Shown: positions 33,401 to 39,362, numbered from the stretch's first letter. The stretch: 64,000 bases of DNA from Branchipolynoe longqiensis (GCA_030323885.1 CM059189.1:45205015-45269014), one strand, 5' to 3'. Made by a program: numbers and translations. Notes: generated by a model from the sequence alone, not told the origin.

Positions 33401-35568
33401 GAGACACAGAGACACAGACACACACATAGAGACACACACAGAGACACAGAGTCACACACACAGAGACACACACAGAGACACACACAGACACAGAGACACA
33501 GACACACACATAGAGACACACACCGAGACACAGAGTCACACACACTTTTTATATACTTTTTATATACTTCACTGCATAACATGTAGGTTTATGCAGCGGA
33601 CCTGTTAGGAAGCAGTCTTCAAGGTGGTGCGTACAGAAAAGCATCAGTCGCATTTGTCCATTGATATAAGGCTGGAGGAGGCGACTGATAATTACGGACA
33701 GTCGGGACATGGTGGTGCGAACAGAAAAGCATCAGTCGCATTTGTCCATTGATATAAGGCTGGAGGAGGCGACTGATAATTACGGACAGTCGTAACTACA
33801 CGACCAAAGGCTAGCTAAATGACCAAAGGCTAGCATGTACTTTTTATATACTTCACTGCATAACGCATAACGCAATATGCATTACGCATATATGGAATGC
33901 TGGCATTCGCATAACGCGTAACGTGTAACGCATAACGCATTACACGTATATGGAATCCTAGCTTAAGTCATATTTCTTTCTTGAAGATTTATACTGCCTA
34001 TCTTGGATAATTCTGAATAGACTTGTTTTCACCATTAGACAGTTTGTCGATAGAAAGCTCGAGCCTACACGTTTACCGACCCAAGGGATTTATAACCTCC
34101 CACACCACATAGACATGGTATGAGAGCAACTGGCCATTGATGATGCTGTAAGTTATATACAGTGGTGGAAATCCAAATTGGCAGATGTGGGGGCACGGGG
34201 AATCAAACCACTGACCTTCAGATTAGGAGTCGAAACTAGAAAAAAGTCAGACACTCTAACCACTCCGCCACAGAGAACACCCTACGTTGAATCAAATCTA
34301 GATAATTGTTTTTGTTTTGTCAATTTGATGCAACTTTAACAAATTATAATAAAAGCTAAAGGGATAAGAGAATGTGATGCACAGCAACTAAGCGGGATGA
34401 CCAGATGAGTTAGAGCGTCCGTCTTCCGTGTTGGTAGATCGTGGGTACAAACACTGGTCGAGTCAAACCAATGACTTAATAATGGATACTTGTCGCTTCC
34501 TAGCCTGGTGCTTGGCATTCTTAGGATAGGGCACGGAGCAGTCAAATGAGGAAGACCAATCATCCGCGATTGAAATTTCTCCTTCTTAAAGTTGCATAGT
34601 CCGATGGTTTACAGTTTCTGAAAGTTTTCTGAGATAAATATATGAAATTGATTGTTATGATCTACCTTACTTTAGTTTGATGTGACTTTTATTTTAAATG
34701 GCTATGTTTTGAGATATTTGAAGTCTTATCACATAAATATAGTTTTGGCAAGCATGTCAAAACTTAGATAAAAGATTCACTCTGTACTTACAGTACAGGG
34801 GGGAACCACAACGTAGTCTAAATCCGGGCGAAAATAGCTTTAGTATGGAACTGGAAGTAGTATGCCTGGCACAAGTGTCAAATGGTTACTTATATCAACA
34901 CAGAGTTGGTGAAATGGGAGAGAATGCAAAAAGACAAGATGGCGGCCAGAGAACGCCATCGATTTCACTTTTAAATTGCATTAAAATATATGTTTTATTA
35001 TATTTTCCCACTCAAAAGTAGCGGGTAAACATGAAGACATATACAAAGAATAAATGTTGCTTCTTAGATTGTGAAATTAGGCTCTCCTAACGACTCAATT
35101 CATTAGCCCGATTTTTCGACCGTTTTTATATAAGGCTGGTCTTCACCTGTGTACTACAAGTACCGGGTGAATCTTTTATCTAGCCAAAACTCTGACACCA
35201 TAGGCTATTAAATTACCTCAGTAGTCACTTTTATATGACAACAAATGCTTCATAAGTGCATCACTATGTAAGTTAGATATATACAATCAGATCTAGATCA
35301 TTATTTTGGTTTAGAAAATTTGATACATCATCGGACTATGCAGCTTTAATCAACTAATGTACAAACAAAAAAAACAACCCCAAAAATTGCTTGGTTAGTG
35401 GTCGTCACTGGGCATGCGCGGGCACCATTGGAACCTACCTGTCTTGCCCACCCCTGTCAGCCCAAGCAGCACGGCGCGGCAGTAGGTGCGGGCGGGTCTG
35501 GGCGGGGGGCGGGGGCCAGCGGGGCGGGGCGATGGGGGGCCCGCCCCCAGCGTCAGGGAGGCCATCAT
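11100..35568 (-). CDS. RERG/RASL-type Ras-like small GTPase, four-exon gene
   Basis: Four minus-strand exons (35439-35568, 19910-19966, 16790-16866, 11100-11741) join in phases 1, 1 and 0 with consensus AG|GT borders, giving about 301 residues. The P-loop GLTGVGKT is at 36-43. [14 protein letters not shown], with switch-I T61, resembles RERG and RASL11/12. The switch-II motif is D83-T-A-G-I-T, so the catalytic Gln of Ras is Ile. NKSD is at 142-145 and TSA at 172-174. There is no CAAX box. An Ala/Gly-rich linker lies at about 204-234, a basic [13 protein letters not shown] segment near 249-261 and an Ala-Gln repeat at about 264-284. Proteins of this family bind GTP and are often atypical in hydrolysis. 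The loss of Gln suggests weak intrinsic GTPase activity, which is inference. Introns are 15.5, 3.0 and 5.0 kb. The RERG versus RASL subgroup is not settled. Confidence 0.85.
11834..13130. repeat. 34-bp minisatellite, block 1 (intron 3)
   Basis: About 38 tandem copies of a 34-bp unit containing GGGTTATGGGAACCACAGGG followed by ACACAGCGGGCAGA. Units vary at a few fixed positions (CAGGG/CAGTG, GCGGG/GCAGG, CAGA/CTGA). Because 34 is not a multiple of three, the frame shifts in each unit, and the apparent ORFs here are meaningless. The array lies within 100 bp of exon 4. Confidence 0.95.
13261..13357 (-). mobile_element. LINE 3'-UTR fragment inside minisatellite
   Basis: A roughly 97-bp piece (TGACGCTGTATTTATACTGT to the CCAGCTGTAGTG side) matches the 3' ends at 15726-15830, 31350-31450 (opposite strand) and 61430-61510. 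It sits at the junction between the two minisatellite blocks. Confidence 0.7.
13358..13970. repeat. 34-bp minisatellite, block 2 (intron 3)
   Basis: About 18 copies of the same 34-bp unit. The flanks are duplicated too: AGATAAGGATATCA followed by a GGTGGGTTGG segment occurs after both blocks (about 13138-13190 and 13977-14030), and AATGTACAAGGAAG precedes both. Block plus flanks were therefore duplicated as one unit. Confidence 0.9.
14040..14588. other. intron 3 sequence, no gene seen
   Basis: Unique-looking intron DNA between the 34-bp and 9-bp arrays, with a short G-run near 14290. Nothing recognised. Confidence 0.4.
14589..15720. repeat. 9-bp minisatellite GTTACTAGT (intron 3)
   Basis: About 125 tandem copies of GTTACTAGT with variants GCTACTAGT, GTTACTAGG and GTTACTGGT. 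The unit contains the palindrome ACTAGT. Because 9 is a multiple of three, all six frames stay open over long distances (Ser-Val-Thr, Leu-Leu-Val, Asn-Thr-Ser and so on). These are not genes. Confidence 0.95.
15726..16554 (-). mobile_element. LINE 3' end inserted in the 9-bp array
   Basis: Minus-strand LINE tail. A C-terminal coding remnant (16243 to about 16554) contains [19 protein letters not shown] residues ([17 protein letters not shown]) and [13 protein letters not shown] before its stop. It is followed by a 3' UTR and a tail of (AATC)n, read as TGATTGATTGATTG on the plus strand at about 15724-15740. The array sequence resumes on the other side at 16556. A copy of TGTAGTG lies on each side (about 15714-15720 and 16552-16558), consistent with a target duplication. 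A related copy is at 61005-61530. Confidence 0.75.
16556..16676. repeat. 9-bp minisatellite, remainder beyond the LINE
   Basis: About 13 copies of GTTACTAGT, the continuation of the 14589-15720 array split by the LINE insertion. It ends about 110 bp from exon 3. Confidence 0.9.
16790..16866 (-). CDS. GTPase exon 3 (switch II)
   Basis: 77 bp between acceptor TTACTTCCAG (16867 upward) and donor GTAAGATTG (16789 downward). It encodes [14 protein letters not shown], then [12 protein letters not shown]. The exon completes the Glu codon shared with exon 2 and ends in phase 0. It carries the DTAG motif and the Ile that replaces the usual Gln. Satellite-rich introns lie on both sides. Confidence 0.88.
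17038..17383. mobile_element. TTAA-flanked palindromic MITE, copy 2 (intron 2)
   Basis: About 346 bp with TTAA at both ends. The left end is AGCTGCATAGTCCGATG and the right end CATCGGACTATGCAAGT, inverted repeats of about 17 bp. The halves are also inverted relative to each other. The best-preserved simple copy. Confidence 0.85.
17384..18469. other. intron 2 sequence, no gene seen
   Basis: About 1.1 kb of intron DNA. The short frame at 17848-18033 has no recognisable domain and no splice context. A G-rich patch is at about 18140-18190. Nothing else identified. Confidence 0.4.
18470..19886. repeat. 9-bp minisatellite with block structure (intron 2)
   Basis: About 157 copies of a 9-bp unit in homogeneous blocks: alternating runs of GTTACTACT (about 5) and GTTACTAGT (about 5-12), separated by short AGCATTACTAGCG phrases and repeated three or four times up to 19275; then about 13 copies of GTTGCTAGT (19290-19400); then about 50 of GCTACTAGT (19408-19880). 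It stops only 24 bp before the donor site of exon 2. The long frames on both strands are repeat artefacts. Confidence 0.95.
19910..19966 (-). CDS. GTPase exon 2 (switch I)
   Basis: 57 bp between acceptor TTGTTTCAG and donor GTAAGTGTG. It encodes [18 protein letters not shown] after completing an Ala codon with exon 1, and leaves a G for the Glu codon of exon 3. It is too short to stand out as an ORF, but phase, splice sites and the match to the RERG/RASL switch-I region agree. Confidence 0.85.
19996..20530 (-). mobile_element. SINE family 2 copy, split by a SINE family 1 insertion
   Basis: Body and tail of SINE 2 at 19996-20163 and its continuation (CTCAGCCAACCAGTACTTGC onward) at 20476-20530, in the correct order once 20164-20466 is removed. 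TATCGTGA occurs on both sides (about 20148 and 20466) and looks like the target-site duplication of the inserted SINE. Confidence 0.7.
20164..20466 (+). mobile_element. SINE family 1 copy (tRNA-derived)
   Basis: About 300 bp. The head reads GTGGTGGAGTGGTTAGAG (box A) and GTGGTTCGATTCCCC (box B), with a long variable-arm-like segment, so a tRNA-Leu/Ser-type origin is likely. The body contains TTGGATTTCCACCGCTGTGT and AATCCCTTGGGTCAGTAAAA; the tail is GGCAGTATAAATCGTCAA. Other copies: 33974-34282, 35945-36192, 39051-39352, 41193-41492, 51634-51900 and 53764-54073. Confidence 0.8.
20620..20830. repeat. degenerate ATGCCTCTAT/ATGCAT repeat
   Basis: Imperfect tandem phrases of TATGCCTCTATGC and ACATGTATGCAT. 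Low-complexity DNA in intron 1; the two overlapping frames here are not genes. Confidence 0.6.
20940..21258 (-). mobile_element. SINE family 2 copy (intron 1)
   Basis: Near-complete minus-strand copy, from the ACGTCCTAGCAACATCT tail at the left to the GGCCATCCCGTCTGGT head at the right, with a box B-like GGGTTCGAACTC (reverse complement). Confidence 0.8.
21260..21800. other. intron 1 spacer, no gene seen
   Basis: Contains a doubled phrase TGATCATATAGGGAACAT (about 21422-21462) and the 3' flank of the neighbouring LINE remnant, with an AATAAA on the minus strand near 21703. Nothing else recognised. Confidence 0.4.
21806..22502 (-). pseudogene. LINE reverse transcriptase C-terminal region, 5' truncated
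   Basis: One open frame of about 230 codons without a genuine start, running from the (AT)n at 22503 to a stop at 21806. Motifs: [46 protein letters not shown] and a C-terminal MMWNNLP. These are the thumb and connection region of a CR1/Jockey-like non-LTR element (YLG, Y-x2-PxxxY, L-x2-QxRA-R). It is intact over its length, so it is younger than the other LINE relics here. The 5' end is cut by the (AT)n and the G-rich array. Confidence 0.8.
22503..23905. repeat. (AT)n and 1.35-kb G-rich minisatellite
   Basis: (AT)n at 22503-22543, then G-rich repeats of GGTGGGGGTGAA with 6-bp insert variants (GGTGGGGGTGGGGGTGAA) to about 23905. The plus strand has hundreds of G-runs of three or more, a strong G-quadruplex signature. 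The Pro/His/Ser-Pro frames on the minus strand are repeat artefacts. Confidence 0.95.
23906..24247. other. intron 1 spacer, no gene seen
   Basis: No gene or recognised repeat. Ends at the foldback element's TAGAGGCATA flank. Confidence 0.4.
24258..24831. mobile_element. foldback element H (motif AATCGATTCG/GAGGCGA)
   Basis: Ends AGCCATGTTCACACGGGC and its inverted copy GCCCGTGTGAACACGGCT, flanked on both sides by TAGAGGCATA (24248-24257 and 24832-24841). The arms are full of TCGATTCG, GCCTCAC and GAGGCGA variants. A single-copy core at about 24475-24665 (from CGCATGCGCAGTCGAGACC to TTTTGACCGTT) is shared with the element at 61974-62604, whose arms use a different motif. Non-coding. Confidence 0.75.
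24838..24912. repeat. (AT)n microsatellite
   Basis: Long alternating TA tract with two C interruptions. Confidence 0.95.
24977..25654 (+). mobile_element. SINE family 2 copy split by a Mutator-like MITE
   Basis: Head at 24977-25089 and body at 25496 onward are one plus-strand SINE once 25090-25495 is removed. The break is in GTCACTTCC, present on both sides. More tail fragments in both orientations follow at 25667-25855, forming a short inverted repeat around the phrase GTTGCTAGGACG. Confidence 0.8.
25090..25495. mobile_element. MITE with 9-bp target duplication, copy 1
   Basis: 406 bp starting TAGATAAAGCATTCACCCTG and ending with the inverted version (CGTGAATCTTGTATCTA). It is flanked by GTCACTTCC on each side. 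A 9-bp duplication and long inverted ends fit the Mutator (MULE) superfamily. It contains a conserved CAAGATGGCGGCCA-like core (reverse strand). Non-coding. Copy 2, inverted, is at 34765-35182. Confidence 0.8.
25860..26090. other. intron 1 spacer, no gene seen
   Basis: Nothing recognised apart from SINE-tail fragments at its left edge. Confidence 0.4.
26091..27415. mobile_element. composite foldback J1 (TTCAACTACG arrays), interrupted
   Basis: Begins AAGGCCCGGTCACATAGCCA and ends with GGCTATGTGATCGGGGCC. A small sub-element (26091-26349) is followed by a CTAGAGTACG array, the segment CTCTTTTGAACATGTCCAAA near 26455, and about 13 copies of TTCAACTACG (26545-26680). Foldback B (26687-27360) interrupts the final arm. 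The same order of parts is seen at 47244-48808. Confidence 0.7.
26687..27360. mobile_element. foldback element B (motif TACGTTGAG/ACATTAG)
   Basis: Starts TGGCCCTGTCACACTACGA, ends TTGTAGTGTGACAGGGGTA, and is flanked by TTA on both sides (26684-26686 and 27361-27363). Removing it restores a continuous TTCAACTA(C/T)GTTAGCC arm of the host element, which proves the 3-bp duplication. The interior is built from TACGTTGAGATATG-like phrases and includes TTTGGACATACCCAAAAC near 26853. Non-coding. Confidence 0.85.
27439..27472. repeat. (AT)n microsatellite
   Basis: Pure alternating tract upstream of the tRNA gene. Confidence 0.95.
27671..27742 (+). tRNA. tRNA-Cys (GCA)
   Basis: A 72-nt cloverleaf. 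Acceptor GGGGGTA pairs with TGCCCCC (one T.G). D-arm GCTC...GAGC. Anticodon stem TTCGA/TCGAG closes the loop CTGCAGA with GCA at 27703-27705. The T-arm ACCAG/CTGGT is perfect around TTCAAAT. No intron and no encoded CCA. A run of seven T begins at 27749, the usual Pol III stop. It is almost identical to typical animal tRNA-Cys, so it is probably functional. It sits in intron 1 of the GTPase gene on the opposite strand. Confidence 0.96.
27749..27755 (+). terminator. Pol III T-run terminator of tRNA-Cys
   Basis: TTTTTTT six bases after the tRNA 3' end. Confidence 0.85.
27760..28150. other. intron 1 spacer, no gene seen
   Basis: AT-rich DNA with no recognisable gene or named repeat. Confidence 0.4.
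28150..29085. repeat. about 54-bp satellite (intron 1)
   Basis: About 16 degenerate copies of a unit containing GTGTGAGAATTAGGTCACAT and TTATGTCCATATCTACC. A roughly 136-bp double unit (with TACCTACTTCGTACATACAG) is repeated almost exactly at about 28540-28680 and 28680-28820, showing recent local duplication. Confidence 0.9.
29086..29690. mobile_element. decayed TTAA-MITE pieces and SINE-2 tail
   Basis: Contains phrases typical of the TTAA palindromic MITE (AGTGCACCAGTATCTAAG near 29398; TTTAAAGCTG near 29508; TTAGATACTGGCACAC near 29620) and a SINE-2 tail (ATGTTGCTAGGACGTAAAAC, 29527-29546). These are overlapping old copies whose ends cannot be fixed. Confidence 0.5.
29691..30046 (-). pseudogene. 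LINE 3' end with C-terminal remnant
   Basis: The minus strand gives [20 protein letters not shown], then [19 protein letters not shown] and a TAA. The VxGPxLxNSxP and FKHKLDK motifs are the usual last domain of CR1/Crack-like LINEs. A premature stop and later broken frame show decay. The 3' tail is a tetramer/pentamer repeat (GAACTGAACT, AAACTAAACT) at about 29674-29705. It is inserted in a TTAA-MITE. Confidence 0.7.
30138..31103. mobile_element. foldback element C (motif CTGACGTCA/AACGTCA)
   Basis: 966 bp starting AGGCCCTGTCACACTACGA and ending TCGTAGTGTGACAGCCCTA, with TAA (30135-30137) and TTA (31104-31106) at the borders. The interior is saturated with ACGTCA, CGACGTC and AACATC words and includes AAGTTTTGGACATGTTGAA near 30923. 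It lies inside a TTAA-MITE (TTTACCT before it, CTTTTAGTTTAAAG after it). Non-coding. Confidence 0.85.
31160..31455 (+). mobile_element. LINE 3'-UTR fragment
   Basis: Matches the 3' UTR at 61170-61510 in the same orientation (CCAATGGAAGGTAACCAT through AAACAAGCCTGAATACCCGG). No coding part is left. Confidence 0.7.
31459..31610. mobile_element. TTAA-MITE half, split by foldback K
   Basis: Contains GGCAAGCATGC, CATAGGCTTCT and AAGTGCATCAGTATCTAA, the second half of the TTAA-MITE. It continues after the foldback as TAAGTCATAT (33964) and, beyond a SINE, as GAATCAAATCTAGATAATTG (34289 onward). Confidence 0.7.
32237..32700 (+). mobile_element. LINE-related 3' segment captured in foldback K
   Basis: Closely matches 56768-57205 (GGTCACCATAG, CCTTTGACT, CTCTCCTCATTTCTCTTTCC, CAACC.C.A.ATTGGGCCGATTT, TGTTGCAGTTCTGCAA). 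There it follows a LINE RNase H domain, so here it is probably the 3' UTR of that LINE family. No coding part is present. Confidence 0.65.
32766..33545. repeat. GT/CT microsatellite with inverted junction
   Basis: (TGTGTGTCTC)-like repeats from 32766 to about 33398, then an abrupt switch to the complementary CACACAGAGA form from 33402 to 33545. The junction CTCTTTGTCAGAG sits at the tip of a roughly 140-bp hairpin. The Cys-Val-Cys and His-Thr frames on either strand are artefacts. Confidence 0.95.
33974..34282 (-). mobile_element. SINE family 1 copy
   Basis: Near full length, minus strand, from TTGAAGATTTATACTGCC to CCACTCCGCCACAGAGAAC. Inserted in the TTAA-MITE remnant, three steps of nesting with foldback K beside it. 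Confidence 0.8.
34393..34535 (+). mobile_element. SINE family 2 head fragment
   Basis: tRNA-like head (GGGATGACCAGATGAGTTAG) and early body to GGCATTCTTAGGATAGGGCA; truncated. Confidence 0.7.
34586..35349. mobile_element. TTAA-flanked palindromic MITE, copy 3, host of a nested MITE
   Basis: Left end TTAA then AGTTGCATAGTCCGATG; right end CATCGGACTATGCAGCT then TTAA. Copy 2 of the 9-bp-duplication MITE sits in its middle (34765-35182). Without it the element is about 340 bp, like the other copies. Confidence 0.85.
34765..35182. mobile_element. MITE with 9-bp target duplication, copy 2
   Basis: 418 bp starting TAGATAAAAGATTCACTCTG and ending GGTGAATCTTTTATCTA, flanked by GTCAAAACT and GCCAAAACT (one difference). 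Core AAGACAAGATGGCGGCCA near 34930. In opposite orientation to copy 1. Confidence 0.85.
35439..35568 (-). CDS. GTPase exon 1 (start codon and P-loop)
   Basis: Starts at the first of two adjacent ATGs (35566-35568 and 35563-35565); the second has G at +4. An in-frame TAG at 35590-35592 argues against more coding sequence upstream in the same exon. It encodes a 30-residue Pro/Arg-rich leader, then [14 protein letters not shown], and ends at donor GTAGGTTC in phase 1. The exon is strongly GC-rich (about 35485-35600) in an AT-rich region, with GGGCGGGG-like GC boxes. This suggests a CpG-island promoter, or at least strong compositional constraint. The acceptor sequence of exon 2 joins in frame. 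Confidence 0.8.
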
Positions 35569-35944
35569 CAGGTGCCGCCTCACCGCATGCTACCGGTGGC
35601 GCCACCTGGCAGAGAACGGCGGAGAGCAGGTATCCATGACGCACCTACCGACAGGAGAAATGTACACATGTAGTAAGCGATGTCAAGCGTAGGAAATAAT
35701 GAGACTATGATCAATATTCGATTAGATGAGCTTGGTAAGATATAAATAATCACCTTCCTCCTGTCTCACTGCCCTTCCACCAACCCCGCCCCACCAAACC
35801 CTGCTCCCAATATAGCGATATAGCGAATGGTAGACAGGAAGTGTGAACACTTATTTGTCTCTCTTTTTTTTTGTGTGTGTGGAACATTAGTTGTCCCAAG
35901 CAGGGGAAATCCCAGTCACAGACAACTGGTCTTCCCCACTCCAC
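35569..35944. other. 5' flank of the GTPase gene
   Basis: Likely 5' untranslated region and promoter of the minus-strand GTPase gene, GC-rich next to the exon and AT-rich beyond 35690. No TATA box can be assigned with confidence. Confidence 0.35.
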
Positions 35945-36192
35945 TACTTGTCTCGATAGAAAGCCAGAGCCTACACTTTTACCGACCCAAGGGATTTTTA
36001 ACCTCCCATGCCACATAGACATGGTATGAGAGCAACCGGCCTTTGATGACGCTGTAAGTTATAGTTATAGACAGCGGTGGAAATCCAAATTGGCAGAGCT
36101 GGGGGCATGGGGAATCGAACTGCCGACCCTCAGATTAGGAGTCTGAGCTAGAAAAAAGTCAGACACTCTAACCACTCCGCCACAGAGAACGC
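35945..36192 (-). mobile_element. SINE family 1 copy, truncated
   Basis: Minus-strand copy with intact tRNA-like head (ACTCTAACCACTCCGCCACA) but missing the last 50 or so bases of the tail. Contains a TTATAG duplication near 36060. Confidence 0.75.
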
Positions 36193-36204
36193 AATATAAT
36201 AGGA

Positions 36205-36290
36205 CTGGATGTGGTGGCCCAATCAGTAGAGCGCATGCCTCCCATGTGGAAGACCAGAGTTCAATTCCCGCTACCGCCTGAGCTACTATA
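36205..36290 (+). mobile_element. tRNA-like SINE head, third type
   Basis: GGTGGCCCAATCAGTAGAGCG followed by GAGTTCAATTCCCG resembles tRNA box A and box B. Similar heads occur at 45178-45240 and, weakly, 41548-41580. Confidence 0.5.
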
Positions 36291-37738
36291 ATCAAATACA
36301 GATGTATTGGAGTACAAAATGGAGTCAGTGAAACAATCACGTGTCCTAGTCACGTGCTCGGGTGATAATGTAGTGCTGTTGACTCGGCTACTGGAGAAGT
36401 GCTGGTGTCAGCAGCAGCGAAATGGGCGGTTTGGGTGGGAGGCTGCAGGTGAAGCTGGTGAGGAAGCTGACTACTGGCAGAGCCGTGTAAGCACCGGAAG
36501 TCTGTGTGCCTCATCCCCCGCAATTAATATGGAATTCTGATGTAAAATATGAACCAATGTTGAACAAGATGGCGCAGAGGGTGATTGTTGAATTGGCGCA
36601 TAATTTCCGAATTGTGGTTGATTCGGTGAGGGGAGCCGGCTACCCACCACGCCCCTAGCAGGCAGGATGAACATCAGGTAACCGAAACCTCCCCCCGCAT
36701 CTAGCCATTCGGTTTCGCTTGGCCATTGAACTCACAACTAACCACACCCCCCCACCCTCTATTTTAAGGACTACTTTGTAGGGATCGGCTCCAGCGGCTT
36801 CAGAGCACCCGGCGATCGGGGAGGCCCCCCCTCGACATTGATGCGGTCGACTGACTTCCTCTGTTGTACCATCATAATATGCAATAAACTGAACCTTTTT
36901 CTCCGACTCAGTCTACGGCTTCCCTTACTCGAATTAACATAGGAAGAGCTCTTTTCCAAAACCTGATAAGCGCCAATCCAAAAAATGAATCTGCAATGCC
37001 AATGCCAAGTTTCTAGATTTTATCGAGCTTTCTTACTGGTCAGTAGGTTTGGATTTTAAGTTTAAATTTGACTTTTTGTATGTATCATACCTAGCATCTA
37101 TACCCTCTAAAACTTGACTTGACTTATTAGTGTATTTTCTATTTATTTATTTATTTATCTTTCTTTTTCTTTTTTAATTAATTTTATTTGTTGTCATTAA
37201 TATCCATAAAAAATAAAAAATTCCGAGCGAGTGGGCGTGTAGCACCCCGCTAACGGAAACATGCCAACATGTGCTTGGAGCTGTCCCAGTAAAAAGGGTT
37301 ATACCATTTTAAATGAACAACCCTTATTTCCAGATGTTTCCCCAACCTGCCTATGGCATGCAGTGTCTCCCCCTAGAGGCTTAATTAGACACCAGAATTA
37401 AGAGCCTTAGAGCTGAATCAATACCAGAGAGCATATCGGTAGATAGGAATCTTTATTTGGACAGCATTCAAATGAATTCTTGGAACAGACGAGTGTTGAA
37501 GGCGTGAGGCACTAGGGATCTGAGGCTATTCTCCTCACATTGAAATTTTGAAATCTAGAGGCTCTGAAATGCCGTTTCCACTCATATTAGTGAGGTTACA
37601 TACTTGTTTATTTACTTGTTTCATTTTTTTTTGGGTGGGTGGGTGGGGAACTTACTGCTCTTTAATATGCACTAGCTATCTCCCTGGGGATAAGTTTGAT
37701 AAGTTTGATATTGTAGGCGATCTGAAGTATAAATTCAT
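36291..37738. other. spacer, possible solo LTR near 36550-36940, no gene seen
   Basis: No convincing gene. At 36881-36900 the phrase ATATGCAATAAACTGAACC resembles a polyadenylation region, as in an LTR R segment, and TGTTGAACAAGATGGCG (36553) to CGAATTAACA (36940) could be TG...CA ends. No matching flanks were found, so this is a weak suggestion. Confidence 0.3.
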
Positions 37739-38665
37739 CAAGCATTACAGCTTAATTCTATAATATACTGGGCATTGCCGGTTAATTCCATGTTATATTG
37801 GGATTTCTGGTTAATTCCATGTTATACTGGGCATTGCCGGTTAATTCCATGTTATACTACACATTGCAGGTTAATTCCATGTTATACTGGGCATTGCCGG
37901 TTAATTCCATGTTATACTTTGCATTGCAGGTAAATTCCATGTTATACTGTGCATTGCCGGTTAATTCCAAGTTATACTGCACATTGCAGGTTAATTCCAT
38001 GTTATACTGGGCATTGCCGGTTAATTCCATGTTATACTGCGCATTGCACGTTAATTCCAAGTCACACTGCACATTGCAGGTTAATTCCATGTTATACTGG
38101 GCATTGCCGGTTAATTCCATGTTATACTGCGCATTGCACGTTAATTCCAAGTCATACTGCACATTGCAGGTTAATTCCATGTTATGCTGGGCATTTCCGG
38201 TTAATTCCATGTTATACTGCACATTGCAGGTTAATTCCATGTTATACTGGGCATTGAAGGTTAATTCCATGTTATACTGTGCATTGCAGGTTTATTCCAT
38301 GTTATACTGTGATTTCCGGTTAATTCCATGTTATACTGTGATTTCCGGTTAATTCCATGTTATACTGCACATTGCACGTTAATTCCATGTGATACTGGGC
38401 ATTGCAGGTTAATTCCATGTTATACTGCGCATTGCACGTTAATTCCATGTTATACTGCGCATTGCAGGTTAATTCCATGTTATACTGGGCATTGAAGGTT
38501 AATTCCATATAATAGTGGGATTTGGAAGTTAATTCTATATTATATGGGCTTTGTAGGTTAAATTCCATATTATACTGTTCTTTGCCGGTTAGTTCCATAC
38601 TATACTGGGAATTGCCGGCTAATTCTATATTATACTGGGCATTGCCGGTTACTTCCACATAATAC
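37739..38665. repeat. 30-bp satellite
   Basis: About 30 copies of a 30-bp unit of the form GCATTGCAGGTTAATTCCAT plus GTTATACTGG. The variants ATTGCCGG and ATTGCAGG alternate fairly regularly in the middle of the array, a 60-bp higher-order pattern. The unit is a multiple of three, so open frames persist on both strands (for example VNSMLYWALP). They are not genes. Confidence 0.95.
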
Positions 38666-39014
38666 TGATTTTTTAACATATTGCACCAACCACCCCCACA
38701 ACAAGGCAACTATGTGAAGCTGTGACATCTATACTAATTCGACATTTATTATACATGATGCATACCATATTATGTGAGTATAAAGATATGGAAGGGAATA
38801 TTAATATACTATTATATTGATATAATCCGTAAGCCCAAAACCCTGTACCAGTGGCGCCACCTGTGGCCCACCTCGCCTCCACTGGTGATCAGTGTCAGTC
38901 ACACTGGAGGATTTAAAAATATTGTTATTCATGTACAAGGGCATATATATTTATTCCCTTGTCAGAGGTTAAACTACTCAACTCACTACCTTATTTCTCT
39001 CATTGACTGTATTG

Positions 39015-39018
<4 letters not shown>

Positions 39019-39047
<29 letters not shown>
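39019..39047. repeat. (TA)n microsatellite
   Basis: Alternating tract next to the SINE-1 tail. Confidence 0.9.
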
Positions 39048-39050
<3 letters not shown>

Positions 39051-39051
<1 letters not shown>

Positions 39052-39352
39052 TGAAGATTTATACTGCCTATCATGGATAAGCCTGAATAGGCTTGTTTTC
39101 ACCATTAGACAGTTTGTCAATAGAAAGCCCGAGCCTACACTTTTACCGACCCAAGGGATTTTTAACCTCCCATACCACATAGCCATGGTATGAGAGCAAC
39201 TGGCCCTTGATGACGCTGTAAGTTATACACAGCGGTGGAAATCCAAATTGGCAGAGGTGGGGGCACAGGGAATCGAACCACTGACCTTCAGATTAGGAGT
39301 CCGACCTAGAAAAAAGTCAGACACTCGAACCACTCCGCCACAGAGAACACCA
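39051..39352 (-). mobile_element. SINE family 1 copy
   Basis: Full-length minus-strand copy with the (TA)n at the end of its tail. Confidence 0.8.
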
Positions 39353-39362
39353 CGTATGTATA

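Larger units (their letters stand above)
31611..33963. mobile_element. foldback element K (motif GCGTAATGCG), 2.35 kb
   Basis: Starts AGGCTGCATTCCATATACGC and ends with the inverted GTATATGGAATCCTAGCT, flanked by TAA on both sides (31608-31610 and 33964-33966). The interrupted host MITE reads correctly when K is removed, so the 3-bp duplication is real. The arms carry GCGTAATGCGAATGCG arrays. Next come inverted segments with ATTTGTCCATTGATATAAGG (about 31836 and 33651/33744) and CCTAACAGGTCCGCCGCATA (about 32007, 32709 and inverted at 33585). The centre holds a LINE-related piece (32237-32700) and a GT-rich array. Confidence 0.8.

Noticed and set aside
32736..33608. Cys-Val rich 290-codon frame and its complements
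   Set aside because: GT/CT microsatellite; six overlapping frames are open.
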